Source: Hofstenia miamia | Lineage: Eukaryota > Xenacoelomorpha > Acoela | Assembly: GCA_004352715.1 (NCBI GenBank) | Contig: SCFE01000076.1 | Coordinates: 415,045 to 479,044, forward strand | Length of the DNA: 64,000 nucleotides | Direction of reading: 5' to 3' | Shown: in pieces, positions 33,038 to 44,289 of the stretch | Position numbering within the stretch: position 1 is the stretch's first letter | Layout: each line of letters begins with the position of its first letter | The notes under the pieces: model-generated | Seen by the model: only the letters and a program-made list of their open reading frames with translations | Told to the model about the DNA's origin: nothing | Database searches by the model: none | Program-made: the position numbers and the translations under genes

Positions 33038-34526
33038 TCACACTCTTCTTCTCCTGTTCATTGTTGAGAGCTCCTCTGGTTGTTGTGTTCTGCGTACTCT
33101 CTTTTTCAATGGGGGTGCATCATTTTCTTCTAATTTGCTAAATGCAGTTAATAAATGTATATCCCATGTTTCAGGGTCATATATAGGTTTATTTCTCACT
33201 TTCCTCTGGGGCAGCACTCTTTGGCTCAAATCATTGTCTCTGATATCTGCTGTGTACTCATCATTGAATTCTTCTTCATGTAAGCTGTCTAAATCATACA
33301 TATCATATATAATTTCATTGCCATAAATTCGACATATTTTGAATTCAGCATTGTCATCTATTTCCGTTTCTTCAATATCTGCTGTTGCTCTCTTCAGGTT
33401 TTGAAAATGTAATAGTCTATTATTGTCTAGCATATATTCATTGTTCAGTAGTGTTTGTGTTATTGTGTGTGGGCCAGACCATACTGTTTTTAACTTCTGG
33501 ACTTGGTTTGTGTCTGTGAGCCTAATCAGTGTGAACGTGTATACTTTATCTCCTACCTTGTGTGTGTGACCATAGATTTTTTTATTATAATTGCGTTGCT
33601 GTCTCACTGCCAACTTTTTTATGATGTGACACATTGTTTTGTGAATTCCTGTAATCTGATTTTTTAGTTGTTGTACATATGTGTTGTCCAATTTTCTGCT
33701 GTAGTTGGTGTACTGCATTGAAAGAGGGGTTGCAGCTTCTCTTCAAAACATGGCCTTGAATGGTGATACTCTGGTCGTTGCATGTACAGAGGTGTTGTAA
33801 TAGTATTTGATCATCTTGATAACCTCTCTCCATCTGCTTCCTCCTATTCGTGTTGTTGCTACTCTGATTAGCTTGATTAGTGTTTGATTGAGTCGTTCTA
33901 CTGCTCCATTAGCCTGCGGATGATATGCTGTTGTTCATTCACTTGTGATTTCTAAGAGCTTTGCCATTTCTTGGAAAAGTCCACTTTCAAATTGAGGCCC
34001 CTTATCTGTTATGATCATTTCCATTGGTCCCAATCTCAATATGCATTCTTTTAAGACTATCTCAGCTGTGGTCTCTGCCGTGGTATTTCACATCAGGACC
34101 ATCCTTGCATATTTGGTAAAGTTGTCTACCATTACTAGTAAATACTGATAGCCTTCTGCATCTTTTGATAACATCTCCAAGTCTATATGGACTATTTCAT
34201 TGGGTTGAGTTGCAATGATCTTTTCTAGTGGTGATCATTGTGTTGGAAAGTGCTGTTTGTTGTTGAGGAGGCATGTTGTGCATTTATTGATAATATCTTC
34301 CACAACTTTCCTGACAGCTATCTTTATAAATCGTGCATTAAATGTTTTCTGTGTTCTGTGTTATTCCTAAGTGACCTTTCTCATGTATCTTCCGTATCAA
34401 TTCTCTCTTGAAGTAATCAGGGATCACAACTTGTTTATTACCAGCTTTGACGTATAGTAGTCCATTCCTGTTGATTTTCCATTTGTAGCATTCATAATAT
34501 CCTGCTGTTATTTTGGATAGTGTAGT
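33038..34526 (-). pseudogene. Gypsy integrase with C-terminal acidic tail, copy 2
   Basis: Reading the minus strand: KIHEKGHLGIT (zinc-binding start, about 34375), then the RNase H-like core. In the core, YQYLLVMVDNFTKYARM follows the first catalytic Asp, IITDKGPQFESGLF carries the second Asp, and YHPQANGAVERLNQTL carries the catalytic Glu (about 33900). The C-terminal part VWSGPHTITQTLL (33038-33718) is the SH3/GPY-type module, followed by an acidic tail of about 130 residues. In-frame TGA stops interrupt the core at about 34092 and about 33938, where related proteins carry arginine, and there is another stop at about 33742. Integrase would insert the element cDNA into chromosomes; this copy is inactive. 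Confidence 0.85.
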
Positions 34527-36479
34527 TCAAGGTTCCCCGATCTTCTTTATAATCTCACTGAGGATTATGTCATCTCCTTGTTTGTCCACTATCTCTTGTT
34601 CTGTTATCTCTTCTCTTATCAGTATCAGTAGTACTGCTTGACCTTTTTTGTCCACGTTTATTTCTGGTAGTCCTTCATACTCAGTGTGTGGCAGGAACTG
34701 AAATTGCTTCTTCTCTCCATCTGTTTTTGCTGTGTCTCTCTGGTATTCTGGAAGTGATGTCCAGAAGTCTGCGTTGTTATGTAATGTGCCCTTTCTATGT
34801 TCGATCATAAATGTGAACTCATTTAGGTATTCAATCCACCTAGATACTATTCCAGACTTGTCTCTTGAGAACTTCTTCAGCCACACCAATCCACTGCTGT
34901 CTGTTCACACTCTAAATTCTCTTCCAATGAGGAAGTGTCGAAATTTCTTAATACTCTCAATCAATGCAAGCATCTCTACACTTGCCCTCAGCTTACAGCT
35001 GAAGAACTGAATGGGTACTTCTTTCCCGTTTCTTGTTTGTCCCAATGTCACTTCAATTGCTACCTTGCTTGCATTGCAATCTAGTATGAATTTCTCATTG
35101 TAATCTGGTGTGTTGAGGGAGGGTAATTTCGCGAGTTCTTCTTTGATGTTGTCCAATTCCTCCTGCTCTTGCCAAGTCCAAACAAATGGTACCTACTTCC
35201 TCATTAATCAGGTCATCTTTGCCGTCTTGCCAGCTATATTTGGAATAAAGGTTCCATAATAATTGAAGAATCCAATAATTCTCTGTATATCTTTTTTGTT
35301 GTTCGGTTTTTCTATTTTTTGGATCATCTCTTTGGTGTTGTCCTTCATACATATTCTGCCCTTCTCTATTGTTCTTTTGAGGAACACTATTTTCTCTTTC
35401 AGGATGTTGCACTTATTTCTGTTAATGCATAGTCCCGCGTTTTCTAGAATCATTAATGTCCTCTCCAATTTTTTCAGGTGTTCTTGGACTGTATTGCTTG
35501 TGACTATGATGTCATCTATATAAGCATTGACCCTTTCTTCCATTCTGCGTGTCTTGTTCTTCAGTACCTTCGTTATATACCTCTGAAATGTTGTTGGTGT
35601 GTTACAGAGTCCGAACACCATATATATCCATTTGTACAGCCCATATGGGGTTATGAATACTGTCTTCTCAGTGTCGTCTTCTTCCATCTTCACTTGCCAG
35701 TAGGCCTTGCATAAATCCAAAGTTGTAAAATATTTATGTTTACTAGCTTTGTAGAGCATGTCCTCTATCTGCTGTAGGGGGTACAAATCCTTCTTTGTCA
35801 CCTCATTTAATTTGTGAAAGTCAATACATAGACGGTACTCATTTCCCTGTTTTACAAACATGGTTGGTGCTGCATATGGGCTCTCACTTGGCCGAATGAT
35901 TTTGTTGTCGATTAGTTCTTCTAGTATACAATTGTATTCTTCTTTCAGCTGCCCAGGCACCCTTCTAACTGGTAGTTTGATCAGTTTGTCTGTTGTTGTG
36001 ACGATTTTGTGCTTCTCGCCTACTGCCTGACCTACACTTATCTCTCCATAGTTGAATATACATTTGTGTTTCTCTAGAAGTGTTCTTAGTTGCATGATGT
36101 ACTGTTCTTCTAGATGTTGATAGTCCTCATCATCTATTTTGGGTATCCTGTATGTGTCTTCTTCTTCTGCTTTCGTCCCAAAGCCCTTGAGTCAGCTTTT
36201 GGGAGTACTCGTGACTTTGATGGTGTTCGTCCACTTGCCCTTGAGTCAGCCATGTGGAGTACTATCTGCTTTCCTTTGCAAGTCCTTGAATCAACTATGC
36301 AAATTACTCGCTCCATCGTTGTCTTCCATTGCCTTCCAAATGAGTCTGATATTAGTTTTGATGTATTTTCCGTATATTCTTATCTGAGATCTTTTCAGGT
36401 TCAAATTCTGGTTCGTAGCATTGAGAATTGCTATACTTCCTTTTCCATGTTTTATTGTGCAGACACTAGACAGCATTGA
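34527..36479 (-). pseudogene. Gypsy reverse transcriptase and RNase H, copy 2
   Basis: The RT frame 35208-36095 is long and nearly intact: LPVRRVPGQLKEEY, RLCIDFHKLNEVTKKDLYP, FTTLDLCKAYWQVKMEED, FITPYGLYKWIYMVFGLCN and the catalytic NAYIDDIIVTSN (about 35508-35543). RNase H continues in another frame (FILDCNASKVAIEVTLGQ, 34905-35156; SRWIEYLNEFTFMIEHRKG, 34527-34889). It has lost the conserved segment with SEENYGSTKVE that copy 1 retains. The linker upstream of RT (36134-36300) carries the repeated CCTTGAGTC/CCTTGAATC units. Frameshifts lie at about 35210, about 35160 and about 36110. Together the domains would convert genomic RNA into double-stranded DNA. Confidence 0.9.
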
Positions 36480-36482
36480 AAC

Positions 36483-36990
36483 TCATTTGGTATTAATGCC
36501 TTTGTTGTCGTATAGCATTATATTGGCTGTTATAGTGTCTTCCATCTTGATTGTGTGCATTTTCCACTGATGCGGCTGTAGATGGATGTCTTCTTGCAAT
36601 TGAAATGTAACTGTTTTCTGCTTCTCCTTTTCCTCCTCGATTTCCATCTCCTCTTCTTTTACTTTTATAGTTTTATTTGCATAGTTAATGACACAACCAT
36701 TTTTTGTCAGAAAATCGTTTCCTAATATAACTTTGTATGGTAATGAATTGTTATGTGTATCCACTACTACTAGAGGTTGTTCGAACATTGTGTTCGCGAT
36801 TCTCATTTGTGCAATGTTTATCATTCCTTTTGTATTGATATAATCCCCTGAAGCATTAATTAATCTCTACTGCCTGACCTTCATATCTTCTCATTGGAAT
36901 CCCAACTTCATAGTCCATTCATCAGTAATTATAGATGTTGCTGCTCCAGTATCAATTGTCACTTTTGTCATCACTCTGTTAATGGCTATT
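36483..36990 (-). pseudogene. Gypsy aspartic protease, copy 2, active site kept
   Basis: The catalytic motif VTIDTGAATSIIT is readable at about 36932-36965, and the later YKVILGNDFLTKNG block at about 36710-36750. In-frame stops at about 36895 and 36870 separate them from each other. Retroviral-type proteases act as dimers on the Gag-Pol precursor. Compared with copy 1, where the motif is INTR, this copy keeps Asp-Thr-Gly. Confidence 0.85.
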
Positions 36991-37063
36991 GTTATTGTAT
37001 TCATCATATCAAGGTTTGTTAGGATCATTATCACTGCACTGTTGTCATGAGTTGGAGCTCTAC

Positions 37064-38509
37064 TTAGTTTTCCGACTCCTCATTGGTTGGTGATGCTTCA
37101 TTGATTTCGTCTTCCATCTGTAATATGTCCTCTTCATCATAGTAGGTTTCCTCATCCCCAATGACGTTTATTTGTTTTGGGCAATCTGGTTTTTTGTGTC
37201 CTTTCTGTCTGGAACCATAGCATTTAACATCTTTCACTTTTACTTTCCTCGTCTTACCATCTTTTCCTTTTACCTTTATTATTTTTTCTTGTTTCACTTC
37301 AGTATAGGCTTTGTTGGGGATGCGCGGCTTGAGATTGCTTCTCCATGTTGGTGTGTCTCTATGCCATGCGGCTTTCTTGTATATTCGAGCATTGTTTTCA
37401 ATAGTAGCTTGTATGTTGACCACTTTCCTGATCATCCTTTCCAATTTGTCATCAATGTCACATTTAATTTCAAACTGCATTCTGATGCTTTCAGGCATCC
37501 CCTTGCAGATGTGTGAGAACAAGTCATATTTTGAATAACTGTTTCCTCTCAAACTGAGCATTAGTAGCCACTTGACTTGTTGCATGTAATTTCGGATGTC
37601 GTCAGTTTTTTCATTTTTGTTGCATTCAAATGATTTGGTACTGATTTTTGAAACTTTCATTCTCATAGTAATTGATGAAGTCTCTGATTAGTAGTTGATA
37701 ATCTCTCTTTGTTTCTGCATCCAATAGCAAGTAGTGTTGGGATGCTGCTCCTGTTAGATATAATGGGAGTCTCACAACTGCTGCCTGTTGGCTCACTTTC
37801 TGTTCCGTCATTGTCAGTTCAAACATCTGCAGCCACTCAGCAAATGTAGGATTGTAGCCATCTACTCTGCTTTACATGGTATCATGTCATTGGCTGTTAA
37901 TTGTGGTAAAATCGAATTCTCGTATTTCAGTTTCTTGTGATTTGTTATCATATCCTCCTCTTGCAGTTGTGTGGTCACTGCTTTCGTAATTTTGTTTATT
38001 ATTTTCTGTTTTTCAAGGTTAGAATCTTCGTCTGATTCTTCATATGTTACCTCCTTGCAGGTTGGCATGTGTGGGGCCTGTAACTCACTCTCCTTTCTGG
38101 CATGGAATTCGATTTCGTGAGTTTGCATGTTGTTTCTGTTCTCCTCTTCTGTTAGTTGTAGCAATCTCAGTTTATCTTTCAACTGTTCCAGTTCTCCTGC
38201 CTGTAGGTCGTTATCCTTGATTAGTTGTCTGTTTGTTCTCTCCAGTTCTTTATTTTTTTCTTGCCATTGCTGGTTTTGCTCTAGAAACCTTTTGTTGGAA
38301 TCCGACAGTTGGTGAGTAAGGATTTTAATTTCGTTTTGAAATAGTTGATTTTGTTCCTCTAACCACATTTCCATGTTCACTATGATTTCACTCAGTATCA
38401 ATTCATTTTGTTGTTCCATCTCTTTGACTTTCTCAGTCAATTGTTCTACTTGTTGTCTTAGGATTTCCTCACTTTCTTGGCTCTTTCTTAACATAATCAT
38501 TATATCCAA
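37064..38509 (-). pseudogene. Gypsy gag, copy 2
   Basis: The N-terminal segment (37862-38509) is about 215 residues rich in Glu, Gln, Lys and Leu (VEQLTEKVKEMEQQNELI, KNKELERTNRQL) and is almost certainly coiled coil. The capsid-like middle is at 37626-37826 (LPLYLTGAASQHYLLLDAE) and the C-terminal part at 37064-37666. The latter ends in a zinc-knuckle-like CYGSRQKGHKKPDC, in which the second cysteine of the CX2CX4HX4C pattern is serine, followed by an acidic tail. The real start lies upstream of 38509: the frame is open there with no ATG at that point. A deletion of about 20 bases relative to copy 1 lies near 37863. Gag would form the particle that packages element RNA. Confidence 0.85.
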
Positions 38510-38892
38510 TGGGTTTGTGTCTGGGGGTTTGTCTCTGGGGGTGAACTAAGGGATTGTAGTTCTGTGTCTGTTGCATCTGTTGCTGAGTTCTTGCCAAAGT
38601 ATGGCGATGATCGAATTGTTCTGGGAGTTACTGCTTTGGTTGCAGTTTTCTTCATGCTTCCTTTTCTTCCCTTTGTCATATTTTCTTCTAGTTCATAGTG
38701 CCTTTCCCATCTCTAGGTTGTGATTCTGGGATCCCAGTGAAGTGCATTTCTTCATTTGGGGTATCTCTCTTTCTTTCACTGATAGTTAGTTCATGTAACA
38801 ACTTGCTGCTTTTGTACTTTCACTTGTAGCTTTCATTGTTGTCTTGTGGACGGCTTAACTGAATGTTTCTTCTTTAGGTTTGCTGTTCTTGG

Positions 38893-38907
38893 CTGTCATG
38901 GTCGCCA
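38893..38907 (-). promoter_or_regulatory. Primer binding site of the gypsy element
   Basis: In element orientation TGGCGACCATGACAG follows the last base of the 5' LTR (…ATGTTACA) with no spacer. It is close to the tRNA-Arg-complementary site I recall for mdg1/412-type elements (one difference in the first 14). It fixes the inner end of the LTR at 38908. Confidence 0.75.
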
Positions 38908-40031
38908 TGTAACATCCTCTACCAGGCATTATCACTGTTTATCTACTGTTACTTTATAATGTTAGCTGTGTTATTGTGGGTAAGGATTTACTTGTTGTTA
39001 CTGCTTGACTAGTTTCTTCTGTTAACTTATGTAACCTAGAATTACCTGCTCACTTTTTAGGTGAGGAAGCCATGTGGTAATCTCTATAATGATTTTCTGA
39101 TGGGCATCTGCCCAAAGGGGATCTCCACATCCAGTGTCACCATTCCATCCAGTGATTGAGCACCACCTCTCAGCTCAATTGATATAGCTTATGTGTACCC
39201 TACATTAGTTCAGTGCTTACTCAAGACATGACACAATTCAACTTAAACTCTATTGTGTGAAAGTGTTATATCTATTTGCAACCTGAATTGTTACTAGTTG
39301 CTTGTTAAGTATTACATGTAGCCATTACTGAAATATATTGGCTTATTTAAATAAATTCTGTTCAAACAACTTCCTAACCTACATTTATAACTTACTACAT
39401 GTATGGTTATTTTATCTGTCAATTATAGGTCATAAATTTAGATCTAAAATAATATTAATATAATTCCTAGAGTTTGGTAATCCAACTGTTTGCTGACAAT
39501 TAATTATTTAATACATGTAGAAGTGAAATGCTAGTCAGCTAATTGAAAGAAAACCCCTACACCTAACATATGTGCACTTTCGTGATCTGGCACAGAGAAC
39601 CTAGAATCATTTCCTGTGATGTATCCAGACCACTACTAAACACCACTCAATTAGCTTGACATCATACTAAATAATCAAAACATTAATATGAAACAAAATA
39701 AGAATTCTGAATAAAATTCTTTATCAACTTCTTACAGGGTTTTTAATCTATTTATAGTATTTCCAAAAGAAGTACCTGTTGATTCAAATTTAAACTTTCT
39801 GCCAAGATGGCGACTGAAAATAATGAAAGCGTCATTTAGTCAAAAAGTATTTTTATCAACAGACACAAATATCTCTTTTTTGACACATGTTGTTTCTTGG
39901 TTGCATATTACAAATAAATCTGAAATAACACTAATTGATTTAATTACAATATTTTTAATCAACTTCTTTTTGATCTTAATCTCTTCTTGCAATGTTTGCA
40001 GCTTATTTATTATTTTTTGGATGATGCTACA
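38908..40031 (-). repeat. Complete 5' LTR of gypsy copy 2, 1124 bp
   Basis: In element orientation it starts TGTAGCATCATCC and ends GGATGTTACA, so the ends are TG...CA with an imperfect inverted terminal repeat (TGTAGCATC/TGTAACATC). It should hold the promoter and polyadenylation signals, which I cannot place. The base after the LTR on the outer side begins ACAT; the partner flank is lost. Confidence 0.88.
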
Positions 40032-41195
40032 ACATTTTTGTAATTTTAATTTAGAAATTGTGGTATTTCAGTCATATCTATATTAAAAAAAGAAACTTAA
40101 TTTTGTAATTTGTTGTAAAACATCTTAACATCTTCTTTAGTAATGACCATTAATGTAAATATTCATTAGTTAACTGAACAATTTTATTATAAATTTGAAC
40201 ACTTTCATTGTAGCATTCTTAGAAGAAGTAAGTATTTCTAAGCAATCCAATTATTGTGAAGAATTAATATATAAGAATATTGATTTTTTTATTCTTGTGA
40301 TTGCATGTAACTCCAGCAAGTTTTACAAGATTCTTAAATACAGTCTTCAACATTTCAGTGTACTTATCTTGCTTCATACTATATCTCTTTGTTGAAAGAT
40401 CTATGAAGGATTGATGAATTGATTCTGAAATAATTGGTTTTTCACATGACATATCTTTCTTATTTACATAGTAAGCTTCCAAAATATATTCTTTTTGTTC
40501 CTTTGTAAGGAATCTTAATTCAATTCTATTCATTCAAAATATATTCTCTATATTCCCTCTCTATTAATTAGTGTTTTTAAGTGATTCTTCAGGTAATATT
40601 TCTAAAACTTTCCAACCTAATTTTCCCTTTAGATTTTTTATTTTTCTTGATGAGCATAAATGTATAATTTATCATAACTTACAACAAAAAATGGAAGAAA
40701 TTTTGCTAAAATCAATTTTTAGAAACAGTGAAAGTAAAAAGACACAATTTGTAAGAAGTAAAGTTGATGCCAAGAGAAGCAGAGCTTCCTATGGGGGAAG
40801 TGTGTTCCCCAGAATATTCATAAAGAAATTGACTGCTTTCCAAAACCAAAAAGAGGTTTCAGCCATCTAAATCATAAATCTACTGGACCATATTATCCTT
40901 TACAGAAACAATTAAAAACAATTTACAACCATATAATCACATTAATGCTGTTTCTAGATAACATGATATATGTGATAGCAAAACTAAAGGAGGCCTTATT
41001 TCTAAAGGAACTCTGATATGCAAATGTTGAATAATTTAAGAAATTTTAAACTAAAAAATATTTGTTGAAAATTTGATAATTGTTTCTAATATAATAGGTA
41101 CAAAACATATGTTAGGTATCTGGAGGAAAACAAGGGTTTCCCAATATGATCTTCAAAAAAAACTCAAACCTAAAGGAGAAGACTCTTATTTAACA
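40032..41195. other. Unassigned DNA between the LTR and the Maverick-type integrase
   Basis: Two open frames exist: 40264-40533 (minus, 89 codons, lysine-rich) and 40571-40870 (plus, 99 codons). I do not recognise either. Because of their position they could be decayed parts of the same Maverick/Polinton element, but no motif supports that. Confidence 0.4.
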
Positions 41196-41199
41196 TTTA

Positions 41200-41540
41200 G
41201 AAGAGTTATACTCAAATTTAGCTAATGAACTTCATAAACCTAATTAAAAAATTTCATGAGAGGACATGTGATTACAAATTATACAGATGAAATTTGATGT
41301 GCTGATTTAGTTGATATGCAAAAATTCAGCAGATGGATTAAGTTTTAAGATATTTGTTAATTATTGTAGATTCATTTACAAAATATGCTTGGATTAGTAC
41401 TCACAAATAAAACTGGAGCTACTGCCAGAAATGAATTGACAATTAATTTCTGTAGTCAACTTTGTTACCTCTAAGAATGAAAGATTTTCAAAATTTCTAT
41501 GGGTTGACAAAGGAACAGCTTTATAAAAACATATCATGTG
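41200..41540 (+). pseudogene. Maverick/Polinton-type integrase fragment
   Basis: Three plus-strand frames carry consecutive pieces of one retroviral-like integrase: ELYSNLANELHKPN (about 41210), CADLVDMQKFSRWIKF with the first catalytic Asp (about 41300), SFTKYAWI (about 41375), and KFLWVDKGTA with the second catalytic Asp (about 41495). The ELHKP-ADLVDM-YAW-WVDKG order is the one I know from Polinton integrases and related animal sequences. It is broken by at least three stops and frameshifts and stops before the catalytic Glu. A complete Polinton would also carry a protein-primed DNA polymerase and capsid genes; I see none nearby. Confidence 0.7.
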
Positions 41541-41589
41541 ACTGTCCTCACTGCTGTAAAACTTGACTTGTTTTATTAATTTTGTAGCT

Positions 41590-41623
41590 AATAAGTTATT
41601 TATTATTATTATTATTATTATTA
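41590..41623. repeat. ATT/TTA microsatellite
   Basis: About nine TTA units just downstream of the integrase relic. Confidence 0.9.
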
Positions 41624-41689
41624 TGTTGGTCCAAGACAATGATAGACTACATTATACATGATAAGGAAAATTATACATATTTTAAGTAT

Positions 41690-42275
41690 GCAGTTTTTAG
41701 CAGTTTTTCAGATCACAATTTATTTGTTGCAATAAACAAAAACTCACATGCCAAAATTTTGGAATATGTGAAAGTTTTTGTTAGAAACTTCTCTAACTTC
41801 AAACTATCTTGAAAAACAATTATGAATGCAGTTTAAGGAGTTTTCATGGTAGACAATTACATATGGTAATCAAATAATAATAAACAAAAAACAAATTGTG
41901 GAGTTTTTGAATAAGGCTTTTATAAACATGGGAAATTTTCATCTTCATAGAAATACTATGCTAACTTGTTCTAATAGTTTGTGTGGCAGTAAGCCTTTCC
42001 ATTTCTCCTGCATTATAAAAAATGAGACAGGCAATTAATAGTTTGAAAACAAGTCAGTGGGTTCATATGTTCTTCCAATTCACACTTTCAGTCCATTGTA
42101 AACAAGGCCATCAGTAGCTCCATTTTTCCAACTCCTTTAAAAAAGTCATACATTATTGCCATATACAAAAGTGGAGACAAACAATTTATAACAAACTGCT
42201 GCTCTATTGCAATTACCAATCCCTTTGCCAAATGTTTTGAAATGCTACTTTGTGAACAAATAGGTGAGTAGTTAA
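41690..42275 (+). pseudogene. LINE fragment: end of APE endonuclease and start of RT
   Basis: Plus-strand frames show FSDHNLFVAI (41705-41735), the SDH block at the C-terminal end of the AP-endonuclease domain. This is followed by a linker with KQIVEFLNKAFINMG, then FQSIVNKAISSSIF, YIIAIYKSGDKQFI and KCFEMLLCEQI (42083-42271), the first RT blocks of Jockey/CR1-like LINEs. Stops and frameshifts separate the blocks, and no catalytic YxDD follows. The minus-strand frame 42088-42372 is its shadow. Confidence 0.7.
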
Positions 42276-43335
42276 GATAGGCTAGAGGAGGCCCCATTGA
42301 GACACCCTGAAGTTCTTGTAATACCCATGACAATTTGACATGTGGAAATGAAGTGATTCTATTGGACGCCATCTAGTGACAAAATGTTTTTGACAAAACT
42401 AAATTGAACAAATTAATTTTTTTGACAATGTGTTCAGACCAAAGCAGAAATTTTGATTTTTAGTATTTATTCAAACTGATATTTTTAATGACAAATTTCA
42501 ATTAAGGAGTGCTTGTGGCAACAATGTTTAAATATACAACACTATGCTTCAAGGAAAATAATTCATAGATCCAAAACCCAAAAAATGATGTGTCATTTGA
42601 ATTAGAACATCTTTCTAAGCATATTGATCAAGGCAAATATGCAAGAGGTAAAAAACGCCAATTTCTTTAGCAATTGTGTGTAAATTGTACTAAATGTAAA
42701 AACATACATTACACAATGACTCCATGTGATGAAGTTCTTAAGCAATGTTTATTGTAACAATAATTAATCATGCAACAAGGAATATAATTGATAGAAACAA
42801 AACTTGTTTTGAGTGATATCCAAATATAAAAATATATATTTAAATCAAATTCATTGATTTGAGGAGCAAAATGCATTCATATAAAGTTAATGATGAAAGC
42901 AAAAATACTTTAAAGGGAATAACAAAAGTTGAAAAAGAAAAAAAATTAAAAATTGAAAATTGTAAATATTGTTTAGATACAAATAAAATGGTTATTTCTA
43001 GTAATTATATATTTCAAAATAAAAAACAAAATTTGTTTAATTAACACAGAAAAAACATCATTATCACCATTTAATGATAAAATATATTACATAAATAGAT
43101 TGCAATTTGCTCAATGCTGCTCATTTAATGCATAGGGCATAGCTAACTTGAACATTAGTGAAGATGTGGAATATTTTGCTTCAAATTTTTCAATGATTTC
43201 AAAACAGTAAAACAACAGTTGCCTCAAGGTCAGATAGTTGGTTATGTTGATTCATTATCTACACATTTGCTTGAGTTTACAGTATTTTGAGGATAATTTC
43301 ACTACTAGTGTTGTTTTGAGTAAATCTGGAATTCA
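42276..43335. other. AT-rich DNA upstream of the second gypsy relic, unassigned
   Basis: A short stretch at about 42655-42735 could translate as a degenerate C-rich knuckle (CTKCKNIHYTMTPC), with cysteine spacing as in gag but the histidine one place early. This is too weak to call gag. The frame 42859-43044 is lysine-rich and unrecognised. Confidence 0.4.
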
Positions 43336-43339
43336 TTGA

Positions 43340-43648
43340 TAAAAGTTGCTAATGGAGAACAAATTATTCCATTGGGTAAGTGGATCACCAAGTATAGAAT
43401 AATAATGTCAAGCATTCAATTGCATTTCAGATTGTTCATTCTTTACCACTATCTGTTCTTAGAGGGATGGATATCCCATCTACTTTTGAAAAGGTAGAAC
43501 TCAGTTTTTCTCATGGAAATTCAAAAGATACGTTTTCTATATTTGCATCTAGTATTGAGTTTAATGCAGATGCATTATGTTTTAGTGTCTTTAAAGACAT
43601 TAATGTCTTATTTAATAGACCTCTTGTTAATGCTGTTCTTAAAGATTG
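43340..43648 (+). pseudogene. Second gypsy lineage: protease remnant
   Basis: The frames translate as KVANGEQIIPLGK (about 43346) and, after a shift, IVHSLPLSVLRGMDIPSTFEK (43430-43500). These correspond to the flap-side NG..I..G and ILGMDF blocks of gypsy proteases. The catalytic DTG/DSG was not found upstream. It is about 650 bases ahead of the RT remnant of the same strand. Confidence 0.6.
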
Positions 43649-43849
43649 AGATTCAGTTTCTGTTATTATTGTCCTCGTCATTTGGGATTTGACACTGGTT
43701 TAACAGTTGTCAAAAGTACAAAATTTCGAATTTGCTGAACCATCCATATATCTTAGAAACTACATTTAATTTAGAAGTGATAAGCATTGAATGTTTCGAA
43801 TAATGCCTTTAAAGTTTGGTGTAGAAAGGTAGTTAGAGTAGCAGAATAG

Positions 43850-44230
43850 CATACAGGGGTTTCCCTCTGATGACCAGTTCATCTGAAAATGATGGATCTT
43901 TATTCTTGTTCCACTGAGCAATAGTCCTAGCAACAGTATTTGTTGAGAAGCCTAGCGCTTCAGCTACACGCTTCCTACCGGTCTTTGAGATCCTGCCCTT
44001 CCTTCAAGGTTTTCTTTAATGAAATACTGATGGACTCGCACAATTAGAATTTTTTCAGCAGGGGAGAGCTCATGTTTGACAAACGGTATCTCGTCCATTA
44101 TTGTCAACTGATAAAATCCAAAGATAGCGTTGGAATAGCCTTGAATTGACCAATCTGACAATGGTTAAAAAAAACTCATACAAAAACTATAAAAGAAATA
44201 TTCGGTTTTGATTGACGGTTCAGTTTTGCG
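43850..44230 (-). pseudogene. Helix-turn-helix transposase N-terminal fragment
   Basis: The minus-strand frame 43964-44161 (ELSPAEKILIVRVHQYFIKE) continues after a frameshift into KRVAEALGFSTNTVARTIAQ and NKNKDPSFSDE (about 43870-43975), a helix-turn-helix of the sort found at the N-terminus of animal DNA transposase-derived proteins, possibly IS630/Tc1-mariner related. No DDE domain is present. It is in antisense and interrupts the protease-to-RT interval of the gypsy relic, so it is probably an insertion; I could not identify its ends. Confidence 0.5.
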
Positions 44231-44289
44231 TGTCCAATCCCATTTGGCAAGGACAATAATATAAACAATAATAGTAAGACATTTTTATA

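Larger units (their letters stand above)
28480..40031 (-). mobile_element. Ty3/gypsy LTR retrotransposon copy 2, about 11.5 kb, with an extra ORF region
   Basis: Two direct repeats of over 1 kb (28480-29532 and 38908-40031) enclose, on the minus strand, a primer binding site, gag, protease, RT, RNase H, integrase and a 2.8 kb ORF region. The order PR-RT-RH-INT is that of Ty3/gypsy (Metaviridae). The primer site TGGCGACCATGACAG, directly next to the LTR, resembles the tRNA-Arg-type site I recall for the mdg1/412 lineage. Stops and frameshifts occur in every ORF, several as TGA where the family has arginine. The 3' LTR lacks its last 50-60 bases, so the flanking target duplication cannot be tested. 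Confidence 0.92.

Noticed and set aside
36134-36316. Minus-strand frame with repeated ADSRALG peptides
   Set aside because: It is out of frame with RT; the in-frame reading of the same repeats gives SRLKG/GRLKG in the better copy at 12308-13009.
40264-40870. Two open frames near the LTR boundary as possible Polinton genes
   Set aside because: No recognisable domain; position alone is not enough.
42088-42372. Minus-strand frame with GVSMGPPLAYL, similar to an RT motif
   Set aside because: It is mostly the antisense of a better-supported plus-strand LINE RT segment; the similarity is short.
42655-42735. Possible gag zinc knuckle CTKCKNIHYTMTPC ahead of the second gypsy relic
   Set aside because: Histidine is in the wrong place and the surrounding frame is broken; noted only.
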